Positions 38,083 through 50,226 of a stretch of DNA of 64,000 nucleotides are shown here, piece after piece. The position numbers were made by a program, and so were the translations under genes. The notes under the pieces are model-generated. The model saw nothing but the letters and a program-made list of their open reading frames with translations, did no database searches and had not been told where the DNA came from. The DNA is from Nakazawaea peltata (Eukaryota; Ascomycota; Pichiomycetes; Alaninales; Pachysolenaceae). The stretch lies in the NCBI GenBank assembly GCA_001599355.1, contig BCGQ01000002.1, positions 261,554 to 325,553 of the forward strand, read 5' to 3'. Numbering within the stretch: position 1 is the stretch's first letter; each line of letters opens with the position of its first letter.

Positions 38083-39864
38083 CTATTCAGATGAGTTTTT
38101 AAGGGCAGCCTTACGATCTCTATTGTCCATCCAAGATTGTCCCTTATAGACATCAAGATAAACTAAAGCACTACCCAGTAAACAAAGTGCTGCCATGAAC
38201 GTATAACATCCTCCAACTGTCATAGCATCTTCCATATCGGACAATACGGCTACACCAACCAGAGACAGAACACAACGTGAGAAATTCACCAGAGATGTCG
38301 CCGTCGAAGGTTTAGTAGGGAAATTGTCAATCAAAATAGTAGTACACATGGTGATTGGGAAGATCGCAACAAATGACATGAAGAAAGATGAAATGATAAC
38401 TACAGGAATAGATGCTTTCTTCTCAAGAGTCCAAGCAAATATCACCGTAAACAGTGCCATGAGGAAAGAAGGTACAATAAATAATTGTAATCTAGCTTTA
38501 AAGACATCAAATTTTGGCTTATCATCGCCATAATCCAGATATTTCTTCTCATATCTGGCATACTCCCAACGGTAAATGTAGTCTAATGTTCTTCCACAGA
38601 ACATCGAACCCGTTAAAGCACCGAGTCCCATTGGAAGATACAATAAACCAATATGCAAAGTACTATAACCGTAAGAGTCGGTTAAAATAGTAGTATATGA
38701 AGTCATCAGCATAGTCCAAGTGGTGAAAATAAAACTGCTGGGCATTAAGGCACACAGAACTTCGGGTAAAAGCATGATCTTAAACAGTGCAAAAAGGTCA
38801 AATTTCAACGTATTTTGTTGCAATGTCTCCACTTGGTTGAGCAGAAGCTTCTTCTGGAAGAATGGAAGGTATATAATAGGAGCTCTATTCACAGCAGACT
38901 TTGGTCTTACCGAAATGTTTCCTACGATGGATCTTTTTGTTTCTGGTAAAGCTAAAAGCACGATAATCAAAAGAACAGCGGAAACGATTGTCAAGAACCA
39001 GAAGATCGATCTCCATCCAAACTTAGAACTAGCCCATAACAGACCTACAAGAGCTCCGAATCCTTGACCTACAAGAGTTATTCCTTGAACAGCTCCTACA
39101 TAAGTACCACGTTCTTTTCTAACGGTGATATCTCCAAGAATACCAGAATTAATGGCAATGACTGGGGCGATACCTCCCGATTGGAAACATCTGAACAAAA
39201 TGATCAACCAATATGCGTCCAGTAACAGTAAACCTAAGTTCAGACCTACATAAATCAGAAGACATACGGCAATGACCGGTCTTCTTCCCATTTTATCGGC
39301 CAAAGTCGACATGAGGGTGGGACTAAATCCTTGGAAAAGTAAGTAAACCACCACGGACATATTCAGAAGTTCTACGCTCACGTTGAATTTCTTCTGCATT
39401 ATCGGAATGATAGGGAAGTAAATAGGAGCCAGAATCAGTGACATCATCCCGTAGCATGAGATTAACACCACGATCGAAATTTTCTGGCCTTTAGATAATA
39501 ATGTATGAGGGAAACTTTGTTCACCATCAGGGGTCTCTGGAGATGGCGATACCTTCTCGGATCCCTCCAGAATGCTGTCATGCCTGTAATCACGTTGAGA
39601 ACGTGTATGAACCAACTCTGTGGTGTTTATATTCTGGATATTACCCAGCATTTGGTCGTCACTCACAAGATCATCGGCCAAGTTAACATCTGAGGCATTC
39701 AATGACAGAGGTGGACTTTGTGTAACAATCGACAGGTCATCATCTGACGGAGTCAACGGACTTTTAAAGCCATCGCCACCATCCTGTTGAGACCCCGGTA
39801 CCGCCATCGGCCCGGCCAAGGGACTCGATGCCACTGCTTCACTATCGCTAGATATCACAGTCAT
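38083..39864 (-). CDS. MFS drug:proton antiporter, DHA1 family
   Basis: Plasma-membrane exporter of the 12-spanner DHA1 group. 593 residues: a long acidic/Ser-rich cytoplasmic N terminus (1-125), then six membrane segments, a central loop (about 300-345) and six more. The MFS signature between segments 2 and 3 reads LADKMGRRPV, and motif C is seen as GITLVGQGFGALVG. Overall character resembles Dtr1/Qdr-type proteins, which export polyamines, bis-formyl dityrosine or organic acids. The substrate cannot be read from sequence. Confidence 0.85.
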   Translation of the reverse strand: MTVISSDSEAVASSPLAGPMAVPGSQQDGGDGFKSPLTPSDDDLSIVTQSPPLSLNASDVNLADDLVSDDQMLGNIQNINTTELVHTRSQRDYRHDSILEGSEKVSPSPETPDGEQSFPHTLLSKGQKISIVVLISCYGMMSLILAPIYFPIIPIMQKKFNVSVELLNMSVVVYLLFQGFSPTLMSTLADKMGRRPVIAVCLLIYVGLNLGLLLLDAYWLIILFRCFQSGGIAPVIAINSGILGDITVRKERGTYVGAVQGITLVGQGFGALVGLLWASSKFGWRSIFWFLTIVSAVLLIIVLLALPETKRSIVGNISVRPKSAVNRAPIIYLPFFQKKLLLNQVETLQQNTLKFDLFALFKIMLLPEVLCALMPSSFIFTTWTMLMTSYTTILTDSYGYSTLHIGLLYLPMGLGALTGSMFCGRTLDYIYRWEYARYEKKYLDYGDDKPKFDVFKARLQLFIVPSFLMALFTVIFAWTLEKKASIPVVIISSFFMSFVAIFPITMCTTILIDNFPTKPSTATSLVNFSRCVLSLVGVAVLSDMEDAMTVGGCYTFMAALCLLGSALVYLDVYKGQSWMDNRDRKAALKNSSE

Positions 39865-40604
39865 CAGAGATGTATGCTAAAAATGAAAATATTGGAGTGA
39901 AAATATTCAGCACAGAGCCGCTAGTATACCAAGCAAGTCTGTCCAACACTTGTCACACCCAACTCCCCTCCACACTAGTCAGGTCTCTTTGCTCTTTATA
40001 TAAAATAAACCTCTTCGAGGTCCCGTTTCTTTTTCCTTACGGCGTAACTCTCTTTCGCATCTTTCTTGTTACCCGGGCCGTTTTTCCTAGGGATTTGCAT
40101 CGCATTAAGCATAATAATCCAACGTTAGTGAGTGCGCTTGAGACGGAGAAATATCCGGAAGTGTGAGGAATTTCTGTTTTAGGAAGTCTTGTCGGCAACT
40201 CGGCACTTAAATTCTCGGTATTTATATTTTTTTGCAGCTGTGAGATCTGGTTTGGGGGTGCAAGATTAGGAGGAGTGGGATCATGACAGATTGGAAATTG
40301 GGAGATTTTGAAATGTGGGTGTGCTACTATTGTAATTTCTCAGAACACGGTATCTAAAATTGATTGCCGTTCTCTGGGTGTCTGGGTCTTAACGGATCTT
40401 GCCCCCAATAGTAAAATGCAACACAAAGGCTTGGATTGACACAGAAAAATAAAGAAAAATACCGCTATAAAAGGGGATAATTTTTAAACAAGCTTTTAGA
40501 TCTCGGAGCTTAAAAATTCGTGTTGAACTCCTCAACGTTCCATTCTTACAGGATTAGTGATACAATCAGATATGTAGAAGGGGGTAATGTTTATTGGTAT
40601 TAAT
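39865..40604. other. MFS gene promoter and 3' flank of the Q-rich gene
   Basis: 740 bp. A spurious 98-codon frame (39870-40166) shows no family signal. The remaining sequence is mixed, with an A-rich block around 40440-40490. Nothing further recognised. Confidence 0.45.
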
Positions 40605-41212
40605 TTAATGATCTTCACGTTTTGAAAGTTTAAATTCCGTTTCCGGTCTACGCTCCAGATCTTGTCTATTTGAGGTGCCGTCTCCAACTGAGCGACTTCT
40701 ATGACGCTCGTGCCTTCTGTAAGTCTCCTCTGGTTTTTGTTGCACTCTATTCTGTGATAATGGACTAGATTCAGCTCTTATAGCAGTATTATGGGCGACT
40801 CTCTGAACTTGTGGGAAAGTGTAGGACGTAGGTTGAGGTTGCCCTGGAACTCCCAGAGGAAGTGATTGTCTGTAGTGATAAGTTGAATGAGGAATTGAAG
40901 GATGGTGCTGATGAGGCAGAGGAATAGTTTGAGGTTGTTGGTGATATTGCAGAACAGGCATGTATCTCAGTTGCTGTTGAGCTCCGTAGCCTTCGACTGG
41001 TGCTAAATATACTACCCCTGCACCTGTATGCTGCTGAGGATAGGTAGCAGCCTGTGTCACTGGAGATTGTGTAGTATATAAGTACTGTGGTGTTCCGGAA
41101 TAATGCACATGCAGTTGTTGAGAAACTCCTGTAGCTGTAGGGGTGAGATAGTACTGTGGTGACTGACTTTCAGTTTGGACATATTGCTGCTGTTGCTGTT
41201 GAAGTTGTTGAG

Positions 41213-41251
<39 letters not shown>

Positions 41252-42794
41252 TTTGGAATTGCACTTGTTGCTGCTGCTGTTGCTGCTGTTGCTGCTGAAG
41301 TATGTACCTTTGTTGATATCTTTGTTGCAGCTGGGCTATTTGTGGTGGTAAAGTCGTTTCCTTCAGTGGGACAGAAGACTTCACAACGTCCCTCTTCTGC
41401 GGATCATGACGGTTCTCAGTATGTTGATAACCTGAATGACTTGAAGATTCTCTATTTTGAATATTCACCTGTCTAGAAGGTTCCCTATCACCATGTGAAA
41501 TTTTATCCACACGTTCCAGAGATCTATTATTCTGATTAAATTGAACTGCCTTAATCTTTGAAGGCGACAGGTTAGGATCATCATTAGCTGGTTTCCTCTT
41601 TCTTTCAATACTTGAGGCAGATCTGAATCCAACTTCCTCAGAGTGTGGAATGGGCTTCTGAGATTCCCCAGACGTAGTATTCTTTTTAGTGACTTCTCCT
41701 GTTGGCAAAGCCACTTTAAATCTGGTCATCGATTGATGCTGTTTGTTATGGTGATAATCATGAGCATGTCTTTGTCTACGAGGGGAAGACTTTACAGATC
41801 CAAAATCGCTCTTTTCAAACAGAGTACTTTGATACAGTCCAGGAACAGCCGAAGATGATGATGATTTCTTGTGAGTTTGAAATTTCAGCTCTCCTTTGAA
41901 CTGTGGTGAGGCCCCCTCAGACAGCTGCTTTTGTTCAGAAGAAGACGATTTCATCTGTTCTGACCTGATTACGGATGCAGGGTCATTAGATGAAAATAAC
42001 AATGGAATCAAGTCTGGCTTCACTCCATAATCACCTGCTAATTTCATTATTTCAAGACTTCTCTTCAAATTTTCTTGCTTAAGTTGTTCAAGCTTCACCC
42101 TCTCTTGACGTTCTCTTAATTCCATAAGAGATTTTAACGTAGACTCGTTATATGGCCATTCTGTTTGGACGGAATCACCTGACCTACTCAATATTGAGTC
42201 AATGAACTTCTGAGAGGAGGCATTGGGTGGTGCTGCAGTTGTTGGCGAGATATCAGAGGTGTCATTACTGTTAGTCTCCACCTTTTCTTTGGTTTCTTCA
42301 GGTTCAGGTTCAGGCTTCGATGAGTACGAGGGAACATTCCGGGAAAAGATTGAAGGTGAGAGTTTCGGAGGTGACTGTGATTTACTGCGTCTTTCAGCAA
42401 CAATGGCAGACACGGGACTTTGCAAGACACTTGAAGATGCCGTCAATGGTTGTGGGTCAGTTAAAGCAGTAGATTCTCCTTCCTTGGTAAGCAAATTTCT
42501 TAATGGCAGTACACCTTCTGAACTAAAGGAACCCGAACCATTTGAACCATGCCCCTCAAGGATTGAGCTTTCTAAAACTCTCTCGGGCGGAGTCTTGGGT
42601 ATTCTCGGAGTGTGGTCCCTTTCTCTTTCTGAGAGCATGTTGGCACCTTGAGACCGGTGCGGATCAATTGCAGATATCAGGTCGGGCAGTTGAAATGGAG
42701 AAGTGAGACTGGCCGGAATTTTGGCTCCTTGATGTAATAATTGCTGTGGCTCGTTAAGAGAAGAAGATGATTCGGATGGTGACTCAGAACTCAT
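40605..42794 (-). CDS. glutamine-rich low-complexity protein of unknown function
   Basis: 729 residues, almost all disordered. Ser/Pro-rich N terminus with several SP and TP sites, a short helical segment with SLMELRERQERVKLEQL and LKLAGDYGVKPDLIPLLF-like sequence (about residues 220-270) that looks like the only folded part, then basic Ser-rich sequence, and two poly-Gln tracts (about 490-550) encoded by mixed CAA/CAG, followed by Tyr/Pro/Gln-rich sequence. Such make-up is usual for transcriptional co-regulators or mRNA-binding proteins. I do not recognise the orthologue. The gene has an unusually long upstream region (1.7 kb). Confidence 0.75.
41178..41305. repeat. poly-glutamine CAA/CAG microsatellite
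   Basis: Two blocks of TTGCTG/GCTGTT repeats on the + strand encode poly-Gln on the minus strand of the Q-rich gene. Mixed codons suggest selection on the protein rather than simple slippage, though length variation between strains is likely. Confidence 0.8.
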
Positions 42795-44473
42795 CTAACT
42801 ATGAAGGAAGCCTCGGAAAGTTGCAAGCAAAAGGAATGACTGAGGCTGTTGTTGCTATTAAATTTGATGGACGACACTACTCTAAAACTTGTAAGTTTCG
42901 AGTTGAATGCACTTCCAGATAATCAAGGTTATCCGATTGAGGGGTCTTGTTCGGGAATCAAAGCCTTTGTTTCTATGTCCAAACTTAAAATGCCGGGACA
43001 GGGATAACTTGAAAGTGTGAGCAAGTATTTTTTAATTTAAGCGGTGGTGCAGCTTTGTTCAGATGCAAGGTGTGTTTTTGCTTTGTTATCCTGAACTATA
43101 ATTTGAGAGGTGAAGGCAGCTTTTAATATCAAAACCTAGCTGGATGTATATGTATAACTTCCTAATTTGAGTGAATGTAAATCACTATTGAGGAGTAAGA
43201 TGGGGAATCGAGGTACTGTTTAAAAGGGCGTCTGGCGTATCAATTATTTAAAATATTGATTGCACCGTAGAGTTGACCTCTCTTGCTATTCAATCGGTTA
43301 TTTGACAGAAGTAAGTAACTCTAAAGGTCTCTACAGCGTGATGCCTACACTTTATAAGAAGTAATGTAGTGTTGAACAAGGTAATATTTTGTAAAACTTA
43401 CAAGGGATGCATAGATTGAAGAAGAGTCAATTGTTGTCATTTCCGGACCTAAACTAGTCAAAATTGAGCACACATGTCTCCATAGCGTATGTCGTACCAC
43501 ATCTCCCGCTTTGTCAATCCTAGTCTCTGCTCATCCCCCAAAAAATTATCCCCAAAATAGCAAAGTCTGTCCTATCAGCAAAGTTTTGTGTGCGCGAACG
43601 CCCCGAAATGACAAGGAATAATTCCTGAACTAGAAGGCGTTTTTTTCTTGTGCGTTCTTTTCTTTTTTTTATCGGTTCTACAGTGTGCACTCAGGGGGGT
43701 TTGAGGAGTTGAGGAGGGAGAAAGACTGGGGCGTGGGAGGGGAAGATTGGAGATCAAGGTGCTGGATTAGGGTCGGGCGTCATATCAAGGAAAATATGGG
43801 GAGATATCAGGATAAGATACTGGTTAGCGGACTCTGGATTATCTTATCCAAATTCTAGCCAATACTGCACTGTTGTCAACTATCACATTTTTTATCCATT
43901 TTCAGACTAAATTACTCGCATCCATAAACGGTTAATTAATGAAACTTACTAGGATCTTTGTAAAATAACAACTCATCAGATCGTGGGATATACACGCATT
44001 AGTTGCCTCAGATCGCACCCATAGAAGTGAAGTATTTTATTAAGAGATGCATCGATTACTTGATCCTTGAAGGTTGCGAAAAGATCTAGACTTTGCTCAT
44101 GGGTATTATTAGTGTAGATAGAGAGCATTATCTATTGACTTGCAGTTACCGTATACACGTCACCATTGAAGGAATAGTTAAGAGCTTGCATTTGATACTG
44201 AACTCCTTTAAATAGGAAGGATGGTGTAGTGCACCCTAGCCCTTACTGTACCCTTGCTAGTTGTCCTACTGAGCTCTCTCAAGTCTTCCCTCCATTTACC
44301 TCTCTACACTCCATAATAAAACTGTATACATTTTCATCCCATAGGGAAAGCAGAAAAATATAGGTCACTAAAAATATCATTCAAATCTAATGAACACTAA
44401 AATAAAGATATCACAAAAAAAAGATATAGCTATAATAAATGTAATCGTACTAATGTTAAATGGTTAAGAAAAC
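42795..44473. other. 1.7-kb non-coding region upstream of the Q-rich gene
   Basis: No ORF with support. Mixed AT-rich sequence, with a T-rich block at 43640-43670 and a G-rich block at 43690-43750. It includes the Q-rich gene promoter and the 3' end of the SUN gene. An unannotated non-coding RNA is possible but nothing in the sequence identifies one. Confidence 0.45.
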
Positions 44474-45694
44474 TTAGTAGAAAACGTACTTGGCCTTACC
44501 AGAAGTAACACCAACGGTACAACCATCGGTACCGTCACCGTTGTACTTACCGTTCTCGTAAACACAAGAACCGGAAACGGTGGAGTCATCATCGTAGGCA
44601 ACAATCTTGACGTTGAAGTTCAGAGCATCCAAGTTGTTAGGGTTTGGAATCAAGGATAAGTAAGCAATACCATCGGTAGAACCGGCACCAAGGTTTAATG
44701 GAGCCCAGTTACCAATAGTACCGGAGGCATCACCCCAAACACAACCATCTTCCCAAGAAACACCAGCGTTGTTAACGTAGTATTGGGCAGAAGTAGATCC
44801 ACCTCTCCAGGTGTAGTAAGTGTCACTGTCAACGGTGGTCAAAATGTTCTCTCCTCCGGCATCAAGGACGGTTGGGATAACCATGTTCTCGGTACCTGGG
44901 TAATCAGTTCTACAGATAGCAATAGAGTCATCAACTTCACTGACAACGTAAGCAGCGTCGACACCCCACTCACATAAGTAGTCATTGGAAGAAGTCTTGT
45001 ATAAGTAACCGTCCTTACATAACAAACCACCAATGGAAACACCAGAAGATGGTTGGTCAGATGGCCATTGAGTCTTGGACATACCTGGTTGACAAGCGTA
45101 AGAACAGTAAGATCCCTCCTTACAAGTACCACCGGTAGAACCATCACTGTTTTCGATACCAGAGTAACCACCGAAACCTAAGTGGTCCAAAGCGATAACA
45201 CCTTGACCAGATGGGAAGTCGGTACACAGAATGACACCATCCTCGAAAGTCTCAGATGGGTCTTCGTAAGCACTCAAGTCACCAGAGATACCACCACTGC
45301 TGGCAGAAGTAGTCAGGGAGGACTTAGTAGAGGTCTTAGAGGCGGAACTAGAAGACGAAGAGGAGCTCGAAGTGGTAGAAGTGGAGCTGGAAGAAGAGCT
45401 GGAAGAACTAGATGAACTCGAGCTAGTACTGGTAGCAGTAACTTGGGTAGTAGAGTAAGAAGTAGTAGTTGGCTCGTCTTCAGTTGAACTGGAAGTAGAG
45501 GTGGCAGTAGCACTGATAGTGTTACCCTCACCATCGACAGTAACAGTGACGTAAACGTACTCGTAAGCAACAGCACGCTTGTGTTGGTGGTGTTGGTGGT
45601 ATGGCTGAGCCTCAGCATGTGGAGCTGGAATGGCAACAGCAGAACCAACCATAGAAGCGGCGATGGCCAAAATAGTGGTCTTAGAGAACAACAT
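44474..45694 (-). CDS. SUN-family secreted cell-wall protein
   Basis: Secreted or wall-bound beta-glucosidase-like protein of the SIM1/UTH1/NCA3/SUN4 family, involved in septation and wall remodelling. 406 residues: signal peptide (1-21, [21 protein letters not shown]), a His-rich pro-segment ending at a Kex2 site (HQHKR), a Ser/Thr-rich mannosylated linker (about 60-135) with a long Ser run, and the conserved C-terminal SUN domain (about 150-406) with its cysteine pattern, e.g. [23 protein letters not shown] and DGCVWGD. Codon bias is high, suggesting strong expression. The exact paralogue is not resolved. Confidence 0.93.
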   Translation of the reverse strand: MLFSKTTILAIAASMVGSAVAIPAPHAEAQPYHQHHQHKRAVAYEYVYVTVTVDGEGNTISATATSTSSSTEDEPTTTSYSTTQVTATSTSSSSSSSSSSSSSSTSTTSSSSSSSSSASKTSTKSSLTTSASSGGISGDLSAYEDPSETFEDGVILCTDFPSGQGVIALDHLGFGGYSGIENSDGSTGGTCKEGSYCSYACQPGMSKTQWPSDQPSSGVSIGGLLCKDGYLYKTSSNDYLCEWGVDAAYVVSEVDDSIAICRTDYPGTENMVIPTVLDAGGENILTTVDSDTYYTWRGGSTSAQYYVNNAGVSWEDGCVWGDASGTIGNWAPLNLGAGSTDGIAYLSLIPNPNNLDALNFNVKIVAYDDDSTVSGSCVYENGKYNGDGTDGCTVGVTSGKAKYVFY

Positions 45695-48456
45695 CTATAT
45701 GGATAATTAGTATAATTGTCGTGTGAAAATGAACGTGACTCGTGAAATGCAAAGGAATGTAACGGATAGCCTCCAAAATTTGATTGAATGAATGAATGAG
45801 CTGAACTAGTAAAGTGAAACGTAAGTAAAGAGCGGCTAACCAGTCAACAAATGGAATGTGGTGAGAGTATGACGAATATATAACGGAAAGGGAAAAATAT
45901 TTCAGGGGTTGACATCTCCTGGCGACAGGTCGGTAACCATTGGAACAGCCCCAACCCTTCTTCTGCAGGACAGCGTAACCTGGTTACTCGCTGTAAGGAA
46001 TATCCAAGCTCCCCCCTTGGGATTGTAAACAAAGGGGGGCGCAAGGGAGTGTCATGGAAACGTTTGTTGTGCCCTTTGAGAAAAAAACACGAAGAAAAGC
46101 GCCGTGATTTGCCCTACTGTGCCCCGTTTATATTTTCGTTTTTCCCTTTTAGTCCAAGAAAAAAGATTGCATAACACCGCACAACAATAGGGCAAGTCGC
46201 AGGATACAACAAATTTTTGCTTTTCATACCCAATTGGGAAATCTTTTGAGATTTTGTTGACTTTTCCCAAACTGTGCATATTGTGCAGCTAGCCACCAAT
46301 CTTTTAATGCTGGGATAAACAAGCAAGTATTGAAATTGATTACCCATACAGTGGACTGCATACTAGGATGTGATCACTGTATAGGTAGTCTTCAAGTATT
46401 AATTGATACTTCAAGATATTCGTTGATAATTCTGATACCTTTGTACCATCATTTCGTGTCGATTTTTCTCTCCATTCCCTTTTGTAACACTCTCTAAACC
46501 ACCCCCTTTTTTCTGTGTCTGTCTCCCTTTTCTCTACTTTCTTCAGGGCCAATGAGGATTTTCACCCGAGGCATTGAAGAAGATCCAATAGCAAAGAAGA
46601 TACTAAACTCGTAAATTTCGTTAACTCAACCTTAGACTTTCTTTCATTCTGACTCATAGTGATCACCCATCATTGTAACCCTTTGAAAAGTTGATATGAA
46701 TGTGGCGACTCATCACCATCCCTTGAAAATAAAATTGTTTACATTGAAAATCCATTTGAATTGCTCGATGGGATGTCGCTTCATTGGTTTACTTCTCATT
46801 CTAATACGGTCTCGTGGTGCTCTTCTCTTCATATTTCACATTCTGGTGGTTTCAATCATCAAATATCCCCTGCTTTCATAAGTCTAAATAATCATATACA
46901 TACCTTAATAACTTTCTAAACTGAAGACTTGATCAAATAAGTAAAAAACTGTCAAATGAACGAATATCGGTAAGTGGTATCGTCTATATTCAACAACTGT
47001 AACTAAACTGAATAGTTTGGAAAGGAATGTAAATAGTTGGAATGAACAAAGTTTTCAAAGTTAGTGAAGTAAATTTATAAAAAGATACAAGGTGCTTCTG
47101 GGATATATATAGAAGAAGTGCGCAGAGAGAGCGGGTATGAGAGAAACGCATGAATTTTTTGGAACAGCAAAAAAATAAACAAACACTGCAGCGGAAAGAG
47201 GAAAAGGCTAAGAAAATTTTGCGTACAGGAGCGGATTACATACAAAATAGGGGGGATGGTTATATTTGGGCTTGTATGATGAGCGGAAAAAGCCACAAGA
47301 GATGGGACCGGCTGAAGTATGAGGACACCTTATTGGTTGGAGGGCTCTAAGCATTGGTATAGCCATGGGCTAGCCTTAGGCTTAGGTCATACCAATCCGT
47401 GTATTTGTTTGTTTATTTGTTGACAATGAGGTCTGAGGATGAAACGGCCCCTCAATACCTTGTTTCACACCCATCTCTCTCGGTTGAAATCATTTTTTTG
47501 CAAAGATTCCAATTTGGGCCCAGACTGATTCCAATTTAGAAAGTCTCGATTTGCCCTCCCCGATCTGTAAGATTTATGTCTCACTTGAGATAAAAAATTA
47601 CGATTTTTGCATTTGTTGCATCCGAATTGGGAAGTCATGCAAAAAATGAAAAAAATTCCGGTGCGTTAGGGGCAGCCTTTTTCCCTCGTGGTTTTGGGGG
47701 GTTGGGTTTAGGAGGCTGGAGATGGATTTGAAATTGATTCCGATTTGATTTGATCGGTAATCCTCAAATCAGCAACTCTGTGTCAAAAGAACAATCAATC
47801 CGTTGCTGCCAAACCTCAATCTAAACCTTCCATTGCTGCTTGAATGCGAAGTTAAAACATTATCGTAGAAGGGCACAATAGGTGGATGTTTTTTCTTAGT
47901 CAATTAGAATAGGTGCAGTTTTCCACTGGTATTGCGCTTAATTTGGGGCAGAAGAAATCTCTATTTATGACCTGTATGTCTCGTATTCACGTAGGGTTTC
48001 TTATATGGGGCTTCACCTCTCTTTCTCTCACTCACTCATTCACGCTCGCTCGCTCTCTCTCTCTCTCAGTTTCTCTCCACTTCAGTAGGGTCCAGACTCA
48101 ACTCTTACTTCCGTGTCTAATATGCCATGCTACGCACCTGCTCAATCCACATGATTTCTCTTGCGTCATACTTTTCCACCATACACTGCACTACGGTATG
48201 CACTAAATTTTTACAAGAAATACGCAGTTTCTTCTGCACTATTGTTCGCTCGATCGTAAATCTCAAAGAAGCTACGGCAAATCGTCATTCGACTGAAAAG
48301 TTTAATTACATACATCATTACTTATATTAGTTATCTAACTAATTATCACCTACTGTATCACCTTCAGTATCACCTTCCATAATACCAACCACTCAATGCA
48401 TTTACGACCCGGTCATTTGCACTCTAATGCAAGGAAAAAGCTTATTAAATATCCCT
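45695..48456. other. 2.8-kb gene-free region upstream of the SUN gene
   Basis: The longest gene-free stretch in the window. Short open frames (46696-46881, 47075-47350 on both strands, 47913-48206) lack any domain, start context or codon bias. Features seen: AT-rich blocks with AATTTTT runs, GGGGGGCG near 46035, and a (CT)n tract at 48023-48067. It holds the SUN promoter (SUN genes have long, multi-input promoters) and the MOD5 3' flank; an unannotated non-coding RNA cannot be excluded. Confidence 0.45.
48023..48067. repeat. CT microsatellite
   Basis: CTCTCTTTCTCTCACTCACTC-type sequence that becomes a pure (CT)n run at 48053-48067. Confidence 0.8.
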
Positions 48457-49863
48457 TCAGGCACCTTTGTCCTCAGTATCGGCCAGCTTTTTCTTGAGCC
48501 ATTCTTCGTAGTCTCTTTTACGTTTTCCCCTCCTTGTATTAGACCGATGTCTTGCTCCAGCCAAGTGCAGCAGCCATTGCCTATCAAGAACAACTAATGG
48601 CTTGTCATCGGAGTCTCTACAGATTTCACAAATACGATGTTCATTCTGTGCATCTTTGGAATCTTTGGAAGTTGAAGTCACCATCAGTTCCAATGAAGGA
48701 GGAGTAGCAGGAAGGTCAAGGAATGCGTCGATATCTTGTACGAAGATTTGAGTAATTTGTGAGCCTCTCTCGTTCACTTTCTCTTGCCATTGAGTCAAAT
48801 CTGTAGCGTCTAATAAGAAAACCTTAGCCATATCAGCTCCAGGTAAAAGTGATGATGAGGGGAGAGATGGACAGAGTGTGTTCTTGATCCATTTTACTTG
48901 ACGTTTGCTGTATTTCCTCGTCTTCAGCTTCATATCTTCAATGCATGAGTTCAAAAGTTTTGGATCATCGGAATCCGACTTCTGTAACCAAGGAAGAAAC
49001 TCTTTAAATCCAATAACTTGCCATACTCCACGCTCACAATCAGGCAATGGAGTCTGGGCAGTATAGTGCAGGTATAATTCTTTTATCTCGCCCATACCTC
49101 CCGAAGACATCATGTTATCGACTCTATCATCCAATCTCTTGCTCAACAGTTCTTGTTCACTCCAGAGCCATAAAAACAATGTTTTAAACCTCAAACTCCC
49201 TTCTTCGTTAACTTTCTTCTGCTCATCGTAGATCTGAGACAGTTGTTTACCCGTCTTGAAGTAAATCTCAAGTGACCTCTTGATTCTCCGATGATCATTG
49301 GGGTGGAATTTATTGGCCATGACTGGGTCTATCTTTTTCAATTCATGTATCAATTGGTCTGGTGGACCTTCTAAAATCAGTCTCTGCAGATCTGTCAAAT
49401 CCTTGATTATATCATCTAATTTCTTCAGTTCTTCACTTTCCTTGTTGGTCACCACCATTTTATTGTTGAATAATACCGATTGGAGGTAGTAATGGGTACC
49501 TCCCACTAAGATGGGGATCTTATTACGAGAATGAATGTCCTCGATGACCAGTAACAGTTCAGCTTTGAACCTATGCATATCGTATTCATCATCCCAACCA
49601 ACATGATTTATCACATGATGTGGTATACCATACCTCTCCTTCATGGGATGCTTATTAGTAATGATATCGACACCTCTGTACATCTGCATGGAATCAGCGT
49701 TAATGATCTCTCCATTGAACTTTAACAGAAGTTCAACTCCAAGTTGGGACTTCCCCACTCCTGTTGTACCAATGATTGATATTATAGGTTTCTTAGGAGG
49801 AATATCATTCATATTTGTCATTTGTCGATATACTTTCCTCACTATACTTTTCCAATAGACCAT
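48457..49863 (-). CDS. MOD5: tRNA dimethylallyltransferase
   Basis: Transfers the isopentenyl group from dimethylallyl diphosphate to A37 of tRNAs (i6A37). 468 residues. P-loop GTTGVGKS (residues 32-39), NADSMQMYRG, NKHP, GGTHYYLQ, and a C-terminal matrin/C2H2-type zinc finger (RICEICRDSD ... HLAGARHRSN) followed by a basic nuclear-type tail (RRGKRKR). Met1 begins a basic leader (MVYWKSIVRKVYRQ) followed by Met15 (49821) and Met18 (49812), the same arrangement by which S. cerevisiae MOD5 makes mitochondrial and cytosolic/nuclear forms from alternate starts. Divergent from AYR1. Confidence 0.95.
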   Translation of the reverse strand: MVYWKSIVRKVYRQMTNMNDIPPKKPIISIIGTTGVGKSQLGVELLLKFNGEIINADSMQMYRGVDIITNKHPMKERYGIPHHVINHVGWDDEYDMHRFKAELLLVIEDIHSRNKIPILVGGTHYYLQSVLFNNKMVVTNKESEELKKLDDIIKDLTDLQRLILEGPPDQLIHELKKIDPVMANKFHPNDHRRIKRSLEIYFKTGKQLSQIYDEQKKVNEEGSLRFKTLFLWLWSEQELLSKRLDDRVDNMMSSGGMGEIKELYLHYTAQTPLPDCERGVWQVIGFKEFLPWLQKSDSDDPKLLNSCIEDMKLKTRKYSKRQVKWIKNTLCPSLPSSSLLPGADMAKVFLLDATDLTQWQEKVNERGSQITQIFVQDIDAFLDLPATPPSLELMVTSTSKDSKDAQNEHRICEICRDSDDKPLVVLDRQWLLHLAGARHRSNTRRGKRKRDYEEWLKKKLADTEDKGA

Positions 49864-50226
49864 AGTTTGGTTGAGATGAAGTCATCGACCGGAGTCTGAA
49901 GACTTTTCACTTAGTATGTAGGGCTGATTATTGATAAATTGCTCGTGATGATGACTTGAACCTCCTTAACTAAGGGGTGATAAGAAACGGAATCAGCTCT
50001 GCCTCAATTATCCCCATAATATGCCCGTCCACCAATTAATACTCCCAATGCCGGTCCGTGCCCTAAATTTCTCTCTCTGCCCCTCCCCTACAATTGCCCT
50101 TTCTCGCTTCCGCCTCAACCTCGCTTCTCCGCACTCGCTTTAATTAATCAATTTTTTATTTATTAGGAGTGATTTTCCTAATAGATTTAGCCGAGGGTGA
50201 TTTGATAGGGAGGAGTATTGGAAGAA

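Noticed and set aside
45313-45648. Leu-rich frame opposite or beside the SUN Ser-rich linker
   Set aside because: Alternative-frame reading of the Ser/Thr codon repeats; no independent signal.
47075-47350. Small frames on both strands in the SUN upstream region
   Set aside because: Mutually overlapping, no codon bias, no similarity recognised.
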